Shown in pieces: positions 1 through 7,935 of a DNA stretch of 64,000 bases (position 1 is the stretch's first letter; each line of letters begins with the position of its first letter). Origin of the DNA: Marinisporobacter balticus (lineage in GTDB: Bacteria; Bacillota; Clostridia; Peptostreptococcales; Thermotaleaceae); NCBI RefSeq assembly GCF_004345705.1, contig NZ_SLWV01000012.1, positions 40,820-104,819 of the forward strand, written 5' to 3'. The position numbers were made by a program, and so were the translations under genes. The notes beneath the pieces are model-generated. The model searched no databases. It was not told where the DNA came from and worked only from the letters and a program-made list of their open reading frames with translations.

Positions 1-240
1 TATATATCCTTCTTTCTCAAAAGGTTTTATAAGTGCTTGAATCATTTCTTTTTCTTCAATTTTGTTTAAAAATCTTTCTAATTCAGCTTCATCAAATTCC
101 TTTTCTAAAGCTAAATTATATAAAATATCTATATATATCTCCCTATTGATCCATATCCAATCCATCTCTTTAAAATCAACCACATCTAAAATTTTCTTTA
201 ATGGAGTTTGGACTATTTTTTCTAAAATAAAAGTTTTCAA
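1..240 (-). CDS. Partial hypothetical protein, runs off the left edge
   Basis: The reverse strand is open for 80 codons from a TTG at 240 to the window edge. A GGTGGTGAT stretch just upstream of the TTG serves as ribosome binding site. The visible N-terminus begins with the residues LKTFILEKIV and is rich in Lys, Glu, Ile and Leu, with no signal peptide or membrane segment and no motif that I recognise. The overlapping forward reading frame (62-268) has no ribosome binding site and a poor composition, so I prefer the reverse gene. Function is unknown because the C-terminus is outside the window. Confidence 0.55.
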   Translation of the reverse strand, partial: MKTFILEKIVQTPLKKILDVVDFKEMDWIWINREIYIDILYNLALEKEFDEAELERFLNKIEEKEMIQALIKPFEKEGYI

Positions 241-481
241 ATTATCACCACCATATAATTTCTACTAAACAAATAACTTAAATCGATATAAAACATATTT
301 TAACATATCCTTGTGCAAAATACTATAGAATGGTTACAAAATAGTTTTTATATACCCTATACGATAATCTAATAATCAAAATCTTACTATAACGTATCAG
401 AAAAACACGCATATTTTATATATATATTAAAAAAAACGTATAATTTCTTTAGATAATAGTTAAAACTTCACATAAAAGTGG

Positions 482-509
482 TATAATATTCATTTGGGAG
501 GGAAACCAC
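482..509 (+). promoter_or_regulatory. -10 box and RBS of the glycosyltransferase gene
   Basis: A perfect TATAAT lies at 482-487 and a GGGAGG ribosome binding site at 496-501 just before the ATG at 510. The -35 region is not a good match, so only the -10 element is supported. Confidence 0.4.
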
Positions 510-1643
510 ATGAACATATTATTTTTTACCGTATCGGCTGGAGAAGGCCACAATCAAGTTTCTAAAACAGTAGCTGATTATATAAAAAATCATTACGCCA
601 ATCATAATGTAAAAATTATTGATACTTTCAATTATATGCATCCTCATCTTCACAAAATAATCATTGAGACATATATGAAGTCCATTAAGTATATGCCTGC
701 TTTATATCGGTTTATTTATAACCGATCTGAGGTTACAGATAGTTCTATCTCTGATGTGAGTGAATTTTTAAATCAAGTTATATTATCTAGAAAGCTATCA
801 AAGTTACTCTCAGATTTTCAACCAGATGTAATTGCTTGTACCCATCCTTTTCCTGCTGAAGCCCTTTCTGTAATGAAACGAAAAGGAAAAATCAATATGC
901 CTCTGGTTACAATCCTTACAGACTATACAATCCACCCAAGTTGGATTAATAAAGAGGTAGATTATTATATTCTTCCCTCTGAAACTTTTGCTTATCAATT
1001 TCAGTACTGGGAGATCCCAACTGAAAAAGCAAGATTTTTCGGCATCCCTATAGATGAAAAATTTAATAGCCAACCAAATAGGCATCAATTATGTTCCAAA
1101 CTTGATATTACAAATACCTTTACAGCGCTCATTATGGGTGGTGGTTTAGGTCTCGGAAATATTACAGAAACGCTAAACTATTTATTTACATATAATGTAA
1201 ATATTCAATTATTGGTTGTTACAGGTAAAAATGAAGATTTATATAACTATCTTTCAAAAATTAATAGACCCAACCTAAAAGCGTTTGGCTTTGTCAACAA
1301 TATTGACGAACTCATGAGCGTATCCGATCTTATTATCACAAAACCTGGCGGAATCACACTCACTGAATCTCTTAATAAGGAACTTCCTATTATTGTTACA
1401 TCCAAGTTACCTGGTCAAGAGGAGAGAAATACAGAGTTCATACTCAACCATGGGATAGGCATGATCGCCACTAGCCCTAATTCTCTTATCTCTTGTATTA
1501 ATTTATTAAAAGATGATCAAGAAAAATACAATGTATTTAAGCAAAATATGTCTAGATTAAAAAAAACAAAAGCTACAAAAGATATTGCCGAATTCTTATT
1601 AGCTTTATGTTTAGAAAAAACAAAGAATTTGCTTTGTATCTGA
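510..1643 (+). CDS. UgtP/MGDG-synthase-type glycosyltransferase
   Basis: The 377-residue protein has the layout of family GT28 processive diacylglycerol glycosyltransferases (UgtP/YpfP) and plant MGDG synthases. It has an N-terminal acceptor domain starting with a beta strand and the GEGHN loop (residues 11-15), TDYTIHPSW (137-145), and a C-terminal nucleotide-sugar domain with GGGLG (210-214) and TKPGG (277-281). Such enzymes transfer glucose or galactose from a UDP-sugar to diacylglycerol at the cytoplasmic face of the membrane, making glycolipids and lipoteichoic acid anchors. Length matches the family. The gene stands alone between its own -10 box and a terminator at 1654-1685. The sugar and product cannot be told from sequence. 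Confidence 0.85.
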   Translation: MNILFFTVSAGEGHNQVSKTVADYIKNHYANHNVKIIDTFNYMHPHLHKIIIETYMKSIKYMPALYRFIYNRSEVTDSSISDVSEFLNQVILSRKLSKLLSDFQPDVIACTHPFPAEALSVMKRKGKINMPLVTILTDYTIHPSWINKEVDYYILPSETFAYQFQYWEIPTEKARFFGIPIDEKFNSQPNRHQLCSKLDITNTFTALIMGGGLGLGNITETLNYLFTYNVNIQLLVVTGKNEDLYNYLSKINRPNLKAFGFVNNIDELMSVSDLIITKPGGITLTESLNKELPIIVTSKLPGQEERNTEFILNHGIGMIATSPNSLISCINLLKDDQEKYNVFKQNMSRLKKTKATKDIAEFLLALCLEKTKNLLCI

Positions 1644-1653
1644 TTCTTATGTA

Positions 1654-1685
1654 AAACGCATAAGGTATACCACCCCTATGCGTTT
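1654..1685. terminator. Bidirectional terminator hairpin
   Basis: Arms AAACGCATA (1654-1662) and TATGCGTTT (1677-1685) are perfect complements, followed by a T-rich stretch. It lies between two convergent genes and can serve both. Confidence 0.75.
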
Positions 1686-1709
1686 CATCATTTTTTCACT
1701 ATTATGATT

Positions 1710-1886
1710 CTATTTCCACTTTGGTATATTGAACTGGCTATTTTTAATTCTTTCTCCCTCTTTTTCTGAAACAATATACCCAGAAATTCCTTTATGATCA
1801 TATTCTTTTACTTGGTTTATTGCTTCGCTTCTTGTCATAGGCTTTGAAGTTGATGTATCTGTTTTAATCACATACATTTTATCCAT
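1710..1886 (-). CDS. Small hypothetical protein, 58 aa
   Basis: A 58-codon reading frame begins with ATG at 1886, preceded by AAGGAGG at good spacing, and ends with TAG at 1710-1712. The protein starts MDKMYVIKTD, is charged and soluble, and ends with KWK. It contains a segment TRSEAINQVKEYDHKGISGY that looks like a small folded domain, but I do not recognise the family. The strong ribosome binding site and the shared terminator downstream are the main reasons to call it a gene. Confidence 0.6.
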   Translation of the reverse strand: MDKMYVIKTDTSTSKPMTRSEAINQVKEYDHKGISGYIVSEKEGERIKNSQFNIPKWK

Positions 1887-2130
1887 TTTTTTCCTCCTTG
1901 TTTTTTAATGAATACTTCTTTTATCTAGTATGCTCCATTTTTTTAAATCTTTCTAAAACTCTTTCCATTTTCATCGTCGTACTTTCTAACCTTTTATTTT
2001 ATAGCTTATACAAAATAGTAAAATCTACGCATGCATTTTTTGTAAATTTCATTTTATTATACTTATTTTGCCTTGTATCATATCTTAAAAAGGTGCATAT
2101 ACTTTTATTAAAGCTATGAGGAGGGTTGTT

Positions 2131-2274
2131 ATGCAAGAACACTATCTTAATCCACTAAAAGAACTAAATTATGCAAATCTTACACAAGAAGAAGCAAACA
2201 AATTAATAACTTTTGAAAAACAATTCAATAATGATCTTCATAAACAAGTATATTTTATGGTAATGGAAAAATAA
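2131..2274 (+). CDS. Small hypothetical protein, 47 aa
   Basis: An ATG at 2131 follows GAGGAGG at good spacing, the frame runs 47 codons to TAA at 2272-2274, and a strong terminator follows at 2290-2315. The product (starting MQEHYLNPLK) is soluble and predicted helical, with Glu/Lys/Asn-rich composition. It has no known motif. The combination of ribosome binding site, short open frame and terminator supports a real small gene. Confidence 0.6.
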   Translation: MQEHYLNPLKELNYANLTQEEANKLITFEKQFNNDLHKQVYFMVMEK

Positions 2275-2289
2275 TTTTATCCAGTTTTA

Positions 2290-2315
2290 AACACCCACTT
2301 ATAAAAGTGGGTGTT
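2290..2315. terminator. Terminator hairpin
   Basis: AACACCCACTT and AAGTGGGTGTT form an 11-bp stem with a 4-base loop directly downstream of the 47-aa gene. Confidence 0.8.
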
Positions 2316-2355
2316 CTATTGAAACGCGTTATCAATTATTATAGCAATATATTTT

Positions 2356-3000
2356 TTATCTTTTCCCCATAATATCTAAAAATTCTATATTCTTTTTCCT
2401 TACATATTCCATAGAAGCAGCGTCTCCATGTCCAGGATAAATAGTCATACAATCATCCCATTTTGAAATCTTATTGCGAATAGCATTTTTCATTGCATTT
2501 TCATTGCCACCTTCTAAATCTGTTCTCCCTAGATCAATATTAAAGATTGTATCTCCTGTAAATATGATATGTTCATTTCTCACCTTCAAACAAATACCTC
2601 CAGGTGTATGCCCTGGTGTATGGATCACTTCTAAAACAATCCATGATGCTTCTATTGTATCTCCATCTATCAGTGATCTATCCGGTGTAATAGAAATAGC
2701 CTCTCTACAACTACTTATCGAGTGATTGATAGAAGGATTTTTTAATCCTGCTACATCTTTTTTATGTATATATATAGGCATATTGTATTTTTTCTTTAAT
2801 GAAAGTGTAGCACCTATATGATCATAATGATAATGGGTTAAAATAATCCCTATTGGTTTTAAATATTTTTTATCAATATATTGTATAAAAGTCTTAGGTT
2901 CATCACCCGGATCTATGATAAAAGCTTCTAAACTATTTTCATCATAAAGAATATATGCATTTGTTTCAATCATGCCCACAATAAATCTCTTTAACTTCAT
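2356..3000 (-). CDS. Metallo-beta-lactamase fold hydrolase (glyoxalase II-like)
   Basis: This 214-residue protein carries the canonical metal-binding motif HYHYDH (H56, H58, D60, H61), then HTPGH, a GDT motif and a terminal GHG, in the order and spacing of small MBL-fold thioester hydrolases annotated as hydroxyacylglutathione hydrolase-like. Length is typical of the bacterial single-domain type, which lacks the glutathione-binding C-terminal part of true glyoxalase II, so the substrate is open. The ATG follows AAAAGGAG. It is a cytoplasmic enzyme with no signal peptide. Confidence 0.85.
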   Translation of the reverse strand: MKLKRFIVGMIETNAYILYDENSLEAFIIDPGDEPKTFIQYIDKKYLKPIGIILTHYHYDHIGATLSLKKKYNMPIYIHKKDVAGLKNPSINHSISSCREAISITPDRSLIDGDTIEASWIVLEVIHTPGHTPGGICLKVRNEHIIFTGDTIFNIDLGRTDLEGGNENAMKNAIRNKISKWDDCMTIYPGHGDAASMEYVRKKNIEFLDIMGKR

Positions 3001-3032
3001 ATAAAAACTCCTTTTCGTTATATTCTTATCAA

Positions 3033-3062
3033 AATAAGCCCTACAGCTTCACTGTAAGGCTC
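3033..3062 (-). terminator. Probable terminator after tRNA-Gly
   Basis: AGCC-C-TACAG and CTGTA-A-GGCT form a 9-bp stem with one mismatch. On the minus strand it sits directly downstream of the tRNA gene and upstream of the MBL hydrolase, followed by a modest T-rich run. Confidence 0.5.
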
Positions 3063-3075
3063 ATTTAATTTTTTT

Positions 3076-3149
3076 TGGAGCGGGCAACGGGAATCGAACC
3101 CGCACAACTGGCTTGGGAAGCCAGGACTCTACCATTAAGCTATGCCCGC
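3076..3149 (-). tRNA. tRNA-Gly (anticodon CCC)
   Basis: The reverse strand folds as a complete cloverleaf: acceptor stem GCGGGCA/TGCCCGC, a D arm with GG in the loop, an anticodon stem CTGGC/GCCAG with loop TTCCCAA (anticodon CCC, complementary to positions 3115-3117), the T arm GCGGG-TTCGATT-CCCGT, discriminator T and an encoded CCA end. The anticodon reads the GGG glycine codon. Confidence 0.95.
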
Positions 3150-3215
3150 ATCTTTCATTGATTATATTATAGTCTCCACAAGTACGAATGTCAATACTTG
3201 TAATTTTTTCATATG

Positions 3216-3248
3216 AAAAACCTAAGGAAATCATATCCTTAGGTTTTT
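3216..3248 (-). terminator. Terminator hairpin
   Basis: AAAAACCTAAGGA and TCCTTAGGTTTTT are perfect complements around a 7-base loop, immediately downstream of the small Gln/Asn-rich gene. Confidence 0.8.
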
Positions 3249-3268
3249 TTCAAAATTACATAACTCTG

Positions 3269-3514
3269 TTAGTAAGTTGTGTTTTGGCTACCACTGTTCT
3301 GAACTTTTTGTCTTGCTTGTTGAATTTCTAGTTGATCTATAGCAGTAGAGTTAGTAAGACTTCCAGATATACCAGCGTTCATTCCTGATGTCATTCCTTG
3401 TCCAGCCACTCCTACGTTCCCCATTTTTTGCTTTGCATTTTGCTTTTCATTTTGTTCAACAGCATTTACATTTTTTAAGTTCGGAACATTTCCCATATTA
3501 TACATGTTTGGCAT
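3269..3514 (-). CDS. Small Asn/Gln/Gly-rich protein, 81 aa
   Basis: The product is low in hydrophobic residues and very rich in Asn, Gln, Gly, Met and Ser, with no signal peptide and no membrane segment. That composition resembles small spore-associated proteins, including gamma-type acid-soluble proteins, but I see no family signature and make no such claim. A GGAGG lies directly before the ATG at 3514, so the ATG three codons further in (3505) may be the real start. It has its own terminator at 3216-3248. Confidence 0.55.
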   Translation of the reverse strand: MPNMYNMGNVPNLKNVNAVEQNEKQNAKQKMGNVGVAGQGMTSGMNAGISGSLTNSTAIDQLEIQQARQKVQNSGSQNTTY

Positions 3515-3778
3515 TCCTCCACTTGTAATTTTGGTAAGCTATATGCTTACATAATATAGTATGTGTTATTTAGAATAGACTATGTCTTGTAAAATTTTAT
3601 TTTATTTGATAAAACTAACAATTAATTTATTTCTACGTTTGTTGCTTATCTTTTCGCTGACTATTAATAAGTGAGCCTATGAAAAATACTATCTTTTAAA
3701 AATTTTATAACATCTTTGTATTTTTCTTTATTTCTTTGGAATAATAATAAATGAAGTCATGAAAAAGGAGTTGAAGCA

Positions 3779-3979
3779 ATGGACACATTTGCTCTTTTAT
3801 TAATCATAATAGGTGCACTCAATTGGGGGTTGATTGGCTTATTTCGATTTGATTTAGTCGCTACTTTATTTGGTGGACAAATGAGCATTCTAAGTAGAAT
3901 CATTTATTCACTTGTCGGATTAGGTGGCATTTATGCAATTAGCTTTCTATTTAGAGAAAGAGAAAAAATTAGAAAATAA
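3779..3979 (+). CDS. DUF378 family small membrane protein
   Basis: The 66-residue protein has two hydrophobic helices, with the family signature GALNWGLIG between residues about 12 and 20 and a second helix ending in a basic tail (REREKIRK). This matches DUF378 (YuzA-like) proteins, whose function is unknown. The ATG follows AAAAGGAG and a strong terminator (3978-4010) begins at the stop codon. It is transcribed alone. Confidence 0.85.
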   Translation: MDTFALLLIIIGALNWGLIGLFRFDLVATLFGGQMSILSRIIYSLVGLGGIYAISFLFREREKIRK

Positions 3980-4010
3980 AAATAGAGAGTATAGCCTACT
4001 CTCTATTTTT
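3978..4010. terminator. Terminator hairpin
   Basis: AAAAATAGAGAGTA and TACTCTCTATTTTT pair around a short loop and end in T residues. It starts at the stop codon of the DUF378 gene. Confidence 0.8.
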
Positions 4011-4055
4011 ATCCTAAAATAAAATCGTAACTTTATTTATAAATTGTATCTATTT

Positions 4056-4337
4056 TTATTTTGATAAGATTCTAATAAACGTATCGATTTTTCTCATTTG
4101 CCCGTTATCTAGTAAATTATTCATTTCTTTGAGCATTTGAAGTTTTTTTATCATTCCTTTCTTCTCTGCTGTAGAAAAACCATCTATCATTTTATACATT
4201 TCTTCTTCAATTTCACGTTGTGATTTATTTTTATATTTATCTGCTAAGTTTGAGAATTGTTCTAACTGATCATCTGTAGCATACATGTTGCGCGCAATTT
4301 TTTCTAACTTCTTATTCATTCCATTTCTTCTTTTCAT
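4056..4337 (-). CDS. Hypothetical helical protein, 93 aa
   Basis: ATG at 4337 follows GGAGGAATAGG. The 93-residue product is charged and predicted almost entirely helical (for example AEKKGMIKKLQMLKEMNNLL), with no membrane segment or signal peptide and no motif that I recognise. It is not in an obvious operon: the upstream DUF378 gene converges with it. Soluble cytoplasmic protein of unknown role. Confidence 0.65.
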   Translation of the reverse strand: MKRRNGMNKKLEKIARNMYATDDQLEQFSNLADKYKNKSQREIEEEMYKMIDGFSTAEKKGMIKKLQMLKEMNNLLDNGQMRKIDTFIRILSK

Positions 4338-4441
4338 CCTATTCCTCCTTCATGAACTATTTACTTATCCTTTTGCAATACTATTTTATGTAGTCCATTT
4401 TTATCCGTTACCGTTTGTCTGAAAAAAAGCGAAAAAAAATA

Positions 4442-4464
4442 AGGATTAGATAAAATCTAATCCT
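4442..4464 (-). terminator. Terminator of the chemotaxis receptor gene
   Basis: AGGATTAGAT and ATCTAATCCT form a perfect 10-bp stem with a 3-base loop. On the minus strand it is followed by a run of T residues. It overlaps the stop codon of the receptor gene. Confidence 0.8.
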
Positions 4465-5281
4465 ATAGTTTATATGCAAATTCATTTAATTTATCTGCCA
4501 AACTAGATAGATCGTTGATCTTTGCTGTAATTTCTTCAGTTCCTGCAGCCTGTTCCTGTGTCAATGCCCCATTTTTCTCTACCATTTGAAGTATCTGTGT
4601 AACACTTCCTCGAATTTCTTTTAGCACAGAAGCAATCCGATCTACTGAATTATTACTAGAAATTGCTAATTTTCTTATTTCTTCCGCTACAACTTGAAAT
4701 CCTCTACCCGCATCACCTGCCCTTGCGGCTTCAATCGCTGCATTTAAACCTAATAAATTTGTTTGCTTTGCAACTTGTTGTACAAATCCAACTACTTGGT
4801 CTGTTTCTTTTGCTTTTGTTAATGTCCCATTAACAGAATCAATCATTCCTTCTCCTGAAGTAGCAATTTCTTCTGCATTAGAAGATATTTGTGTGATTGT
4901 TTTTGTTATTTCATTTAAAGAATTTGCTAATTTTTTAATAATATCCAAAATTTCCTGCCGATCACTTATATTCTTAACTGTACAAATTGCTCCTATAATT
5001 TCTCCATGTTTATCTTTTAGAGGTGTTGCCGTACCTGACATAAGTATCCCATGTACGTGCTTTGGGATTACAACAGTAATTTTTTTCTTTTGTTTAATCG
5101 CCTGAAGCAATGCCAGATGACTCTTTAATATATCCCCTTCTTTCACACGCAATTGTACATTTTCTCCTGGAACACACTTCAATACTTTCTCTTTATCACT
5201 TATTGCTACTGCTAAATCGTCCTCTGTAAAGTCATTTACATACGAAGCTATTTCTATATATCTTTCCAGTAATTCATGCAT
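4463..5281 (-). CDS. Cytoplasmic methyl-accepting chemotaxis-type receptor
   Basis: The 272-residue protein has an N-terminal sensor-like domain (about 1-115; the part with GTATPLKDKHGEIIGAICTV looks PAS-like) and a short methyl-accepting signalling domain whose hairpin tip is clear (VAKQTNLLGLNAAIEAARAG, about 175-194, followed by GRGFQVVAEEIRKLA). There is no membrane segment, so it is a soluble receptor. The C-terminal coiled coil is shorter than in standard chemoreceptors. It should couple a small-molecule or redox signal to CheA/CheW. No che genes are nearby. ATG follows GAGGAGG. Confidence 0.88.
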   Translation of the reverse strand: MHELLERYIEIASYVNDFTEDDLAVAISDKEKVLKCVPGENVQLRVKEGDILKSHLALLQAIKQKKKITVVIPKHVHGILMSGTATPLKDKHGEIIGAICTVKNISDRQEILDIIKKLANSLNEITKTITQISSNAEEIATSGEGMIDSVNGTLTKAKETDQVVGFVQQVAKQTNLLGLNAAIEAARAGDAGRGFQVVAEEIRKLAISSNNSVDRIASVLKEIRGSVTQILQMVEKNGALTQEQAAGTEEITAKINDLSSLADKLNEFAYKL

Positions 5282-5506
5282 CTATATTCCTCCTCAAATT
5301 GTATTTTCTTCTATACGCTGCTAATAATTTTGTTCTTTATTAAATCTTAATGTTTGTATAAAGCCCTTAATTTTACTAAGAAAGTCACTCCCTTAGAAAC
5401 TCACATCAAATTAAACTATATATATTTGCATCTACAAATTAAAATTTTCGGTTCCTCAGTTATATATAATTCTACTTTTTCATCGTATGTCCTGCAAAAA
5501 AAAAAA

Positions 5507-5523
5507 TCTTATCTATGATAAGA
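5507..5523 (-). terminator. Terminator of sleB-ypeB
   Basis: TCTTATC and GATAAGA pair around a 3-base loop with A-runs on one side and T-runs on the other, just after the ypeB stop. Confidence 0.65.
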
Positions 5524-5531
5524 AAAATTTT

Positions 5532-6875
5532 TTATAGCATCAGTATGCCATCATCTTTAATGAGGATCTGCAATATTTTTTGTTCTTCTCCAGTTTCTGC
5601 ATTGATATATATCAAAAATGCATCCTCTTGGTATTTTGTCTTAAATTCATAACACAATACTTCCTTCCCCCCTTCAGTTGGTATAATAGCCAATCTCGGT
5701 TCGGAAGTTTCGGTGTAAATATTTATTTTATCTTTTGCTTCATCTATACTTATTTTAGGATCAGTAATATTTCTTTTATAATGATTAAAGAGGTACCCTT
5801 CCGCCTCAAATCCCACAATTCGTCCATCATCTAACGCAACTTTAACCTTCACTAAATCTGTATACATAGTCACATCATCTTGCATATAGGCAAAATTAAT
5901 GAGTAATTGTCCATCATATTTTAGTGAATAGGTAGGTATCATATTTTCATATCCTTTTTTGCTTAAAAAGTTTTGTGCAATTGCAATTCCTTGCTTTTCT
6001 GAAATTTTCACCTCTTTTATTTTACCTGTGTCTAACATCCATAAAACATGTCCCCCTGTTTTCGTAATTGCCATTGTCATTAATTTTTTTTCATTTCCTA
6101 AAGGTTTTAAATTTAATAAATATGCAGGCATTCTATTGTTCCCTATTTCTCCTATACTATCTACTTCATATTTTCTTCCATCTTCTACAAAATCTTTTGC
6201 GATCTTTTCTATTTCATCTTTTTCAACACTTCTTCCCCGTAAATTAGATTTTCTTTTTTTTGTATGTTCTGAAAAAGGACCATCATAAATTAATTCTGGA
6301 TACGCTTGCATTTTTTCTTCAATATTTAAAAAACTTGTGGTAAGCATATTTTCATTTGCTTTTTTTAGTTGTTGATTCACTTTTTTTCTTAACTCCCCAA
6401 TGCGCATTCCATCATCTGCCATATTCTTTTGTAAAGAGATCAATTGTTGGGATAAGTAATTCGCATAATTATGTAATTCTTCAATCATCTTTTTTTCATC
6501 TTGGTTTAAAGGTTTCCCTTCAAGGTTGTTTCTTGCAAGTGCTGCACTTAAATCCCCTACTTGACTTAAAAATTTTTCTGTTCTGCTAACATTTCCATGT
6601 GCAATAGGTAGCTGTGTCAATTTTTCCTGTGCATCATAACATAGATACCTCGTATCTGAAAACAATAGTACATTTTGCTTTGGAGAACCTGTCACCCTTA
6701 TTTTGGATAGATTTACTTGTATGTTTTCTACATCTACTACCATATCGTGAAACATTCTTTGAAATTGATTTTCTAAAAAAACATTATGTTCTCTATTTTG
6801 CTGATACTGGGTATACCCCCATATACCAGTCCCTAAACAAGAGACCACTAACGCTAAAAAAACTCCCTTTTTCAT
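5532..6875 (-). CDS. ypeB: Germination protein YpeB
   Basis: The protein (447 residues from the chosen start) has an N-terminal membrane anchor (GVFLALVVSCLGTGIWGY), a helical middle region and a C-terminal part with PepSY-like repeats (for example KISEKQGIAIAQNFL and ISIDEAKDKINIYT). This is the YpeB layout. YpeB is needed in the spore for localisation and stability of the cortex-lytic enzyme SleB. It lies directly downstream of sleB (stop at 6893), the usual arrangement. I place the start at the ATG at 6875 because GAGGA lies 8 bases upstream; an ATG at 6890 would add five residues. A reading frame open further upstream runs into sleB and is not used. Confidence 0.92.
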   Translation of the reverse strand: MKKGVFLALVVSCLGTGIWGYTQYQQNREHNVFLENQFQRMFHDMVVDVENIQVNLSKIRVTGSPKQNVLLFSDTRYLCYDAQEKLTQLPIAHGNVSRTEKFLSQVGDLSAALARNNLEGKPLNQDEKKMIEELHNYANYLSQQLISLQKNMADDGMRIGELRKKVNQQLKKANENMLTTSFLNIEEKMQAYPELIYDGPFSEHTKKRKSNLRGRSVEKDEIEKIAKDFVEDGRKYEVDSIGEIGNNRMPAYLLNLKPLGNEKKLMTMAITKTGGHVLWMLDTGKIKEVKISEKQGIAIAQNFLSKKGYENMIPTYSLKYDGQLLINFAYMQDDVTMYTDLVKVKVALDDGRIVGFEAEGYLFNHYKRNITDPKISIDEAKDKINIYTETSEPRLAIIPTEGGKEVLCYEFKTKYQEDAFLIYINAETGEEQKILQILIKDDGILML

Positions 6876-6892
6876 ATAAACATTCCTCATTT

Positions 6893-7783
6893 CTATTCGT
6901 GTGCAAACCAATGCTTTCCAATTTTTAAAGTTACTTCTCTTGTCCATATCCATCTGCTTGTAGAAGTAGCCGGATTCCAATAATAGATAGCGCCACCTGT
7001 AGGGTCCCATCCATTTAAGCAGTCTCTTGCTGCTTTAAAAGATTCTGCATTAGGCTTTAAATATATTTGTCCATCATCGACTGCAGTAAAAGCACCTGGT
7101 TGATAAATGGTACTGGCTATAGAGTTTGGAAAGGATGGATGTTTTACCCTATTTAAAATCACTGCACCTACAGCAACCTTTCCTACATAAGGTTCTCCTC
7201 TCGCTTCTCCATGTATAGCCATTGCAAGTAAAGATATATCATCATTTCTAGAAACCCCTCTACTTGTAGGTGTATATGCTTCTTTAGCAGTTTTTCCACT
7301 TATTCCTAATGCTTTTTTTGTATTGCTGCCTATAATCCCATCACCCTTTAATCCATTTTTTTTCTGGAATTTGGTAACAGCCGTATATGTTTTTGATCCA
7401 TATATACCATCTACTGCGCCATAATAGTACCCCCATTGCTTTAATTTCTGTTGCGCGCGTTTCACCAAATCATTGTACTTTGTCGTAGTTGTTTTTGTAG
7501 TCATTCCTAATGCTTTTCTTGTCTGAGTCCCTACTTTTCCATCTACTACAAGTCCATTTTTTTTCTGAAAGTTAACAATCGCTTGATACGTTTTTTTCCC
7601 ATAAGCACCATCTATATTTCCAGTATAATATCCCCAATTTTTCAATTTTGTTTGCACGACTCTTACTTCTTCTCCTCTAGATCCCCATGAGAGACTACCT
7701 GCGTATATTGTATCTATAAAAATATTGCCTATTAAAAAGCTTATCATTAAAGTAACACATGTAATTATTGTAACTTTTCTCAA
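6893..7783 (-). CDS. sleB: Spore cortex-lytic enzyme SleB
   Basis: The 296-residue precursor has a signal peptide (about 1-28), two peptidoglycan-binding repeats (about 33-92 and 105-160, each with the DGxYGxKTYxAxxxFQKKNGL pattern) and a C-terminal Hydrolase_2 lytic transglycosylase domain (about 190-296, starting ISLLAMAIHGEARGEPYVGK with the catalytic Glu). SleB degrades muramic-delta-lactam cortex during spore germination. Most homologues have one binding repeat, so two is a small variation. The RBS is GGAGGGG before the ATG at 7783. ypeB follows with a gap of about 17 bases. Confidence 0.95.
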   Translation of the reverse strand: MRKVTIITCVTLMISFLIGNIFIDTIYAGSLSWGSRGEEVRVVQTKLKNWGYYTGNIDGAYGKKTYQAIVNFQKKNGLVVDGKVGTQTRKALGMTTKTTTTKYNDLVKRAQQKLKQWGYYYGAVDGIYGSKTYTAVTKFQKKNGLKGDGIIGSNTKKALGISGKTAKEAYTPTSRGVSRNDDISLLAMAIHGEARGEPYVGKVAVGAVILNRVKHPSFPNSIASTIYQPGAFTAVDDGQIYLKPNAESFKAARDCLNGWDPTGGAIYYWNPATSTSRWIWTREVTLKIGKHWFAHE

Positions 7784-7895
7784 TCATTTCCCCTCCTAAC
7801 ATATTCTTTATTATTTTCTGTTAAAAACACTTTAATTATTCTTTATTATTTATATATCCGAAAAAATACACCTTACTGTACATCAAAAAAATTAA

Positions 7896-7920
7896 AGCGT
7901 CCAGAAAAATACTGGACGCT
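7896..7920 (-). terminator. Terminator of fprA
   Basis: AGCGTCCAG and CTGGACGCT form a 9-bp stem with a 7-base loop just downstream of the flavodiiron gene. Confidence 0.8.
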
Positions 7921-7935
7921 CAAAATTTAACTTTT

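Noticed and set aside
1898..2119. Forward frame of 73 codons rich in Phe and Leu
   Set aside because: No ribosome binding site, very AT-rich composition, and it overlaps the upstream region of the better-supported 47-aa gene.
5580..6928. Several forward frames antisense to ypeB
   Set aside because: They lie within a well-supported gene on the other strand and have no start signals; shadows.
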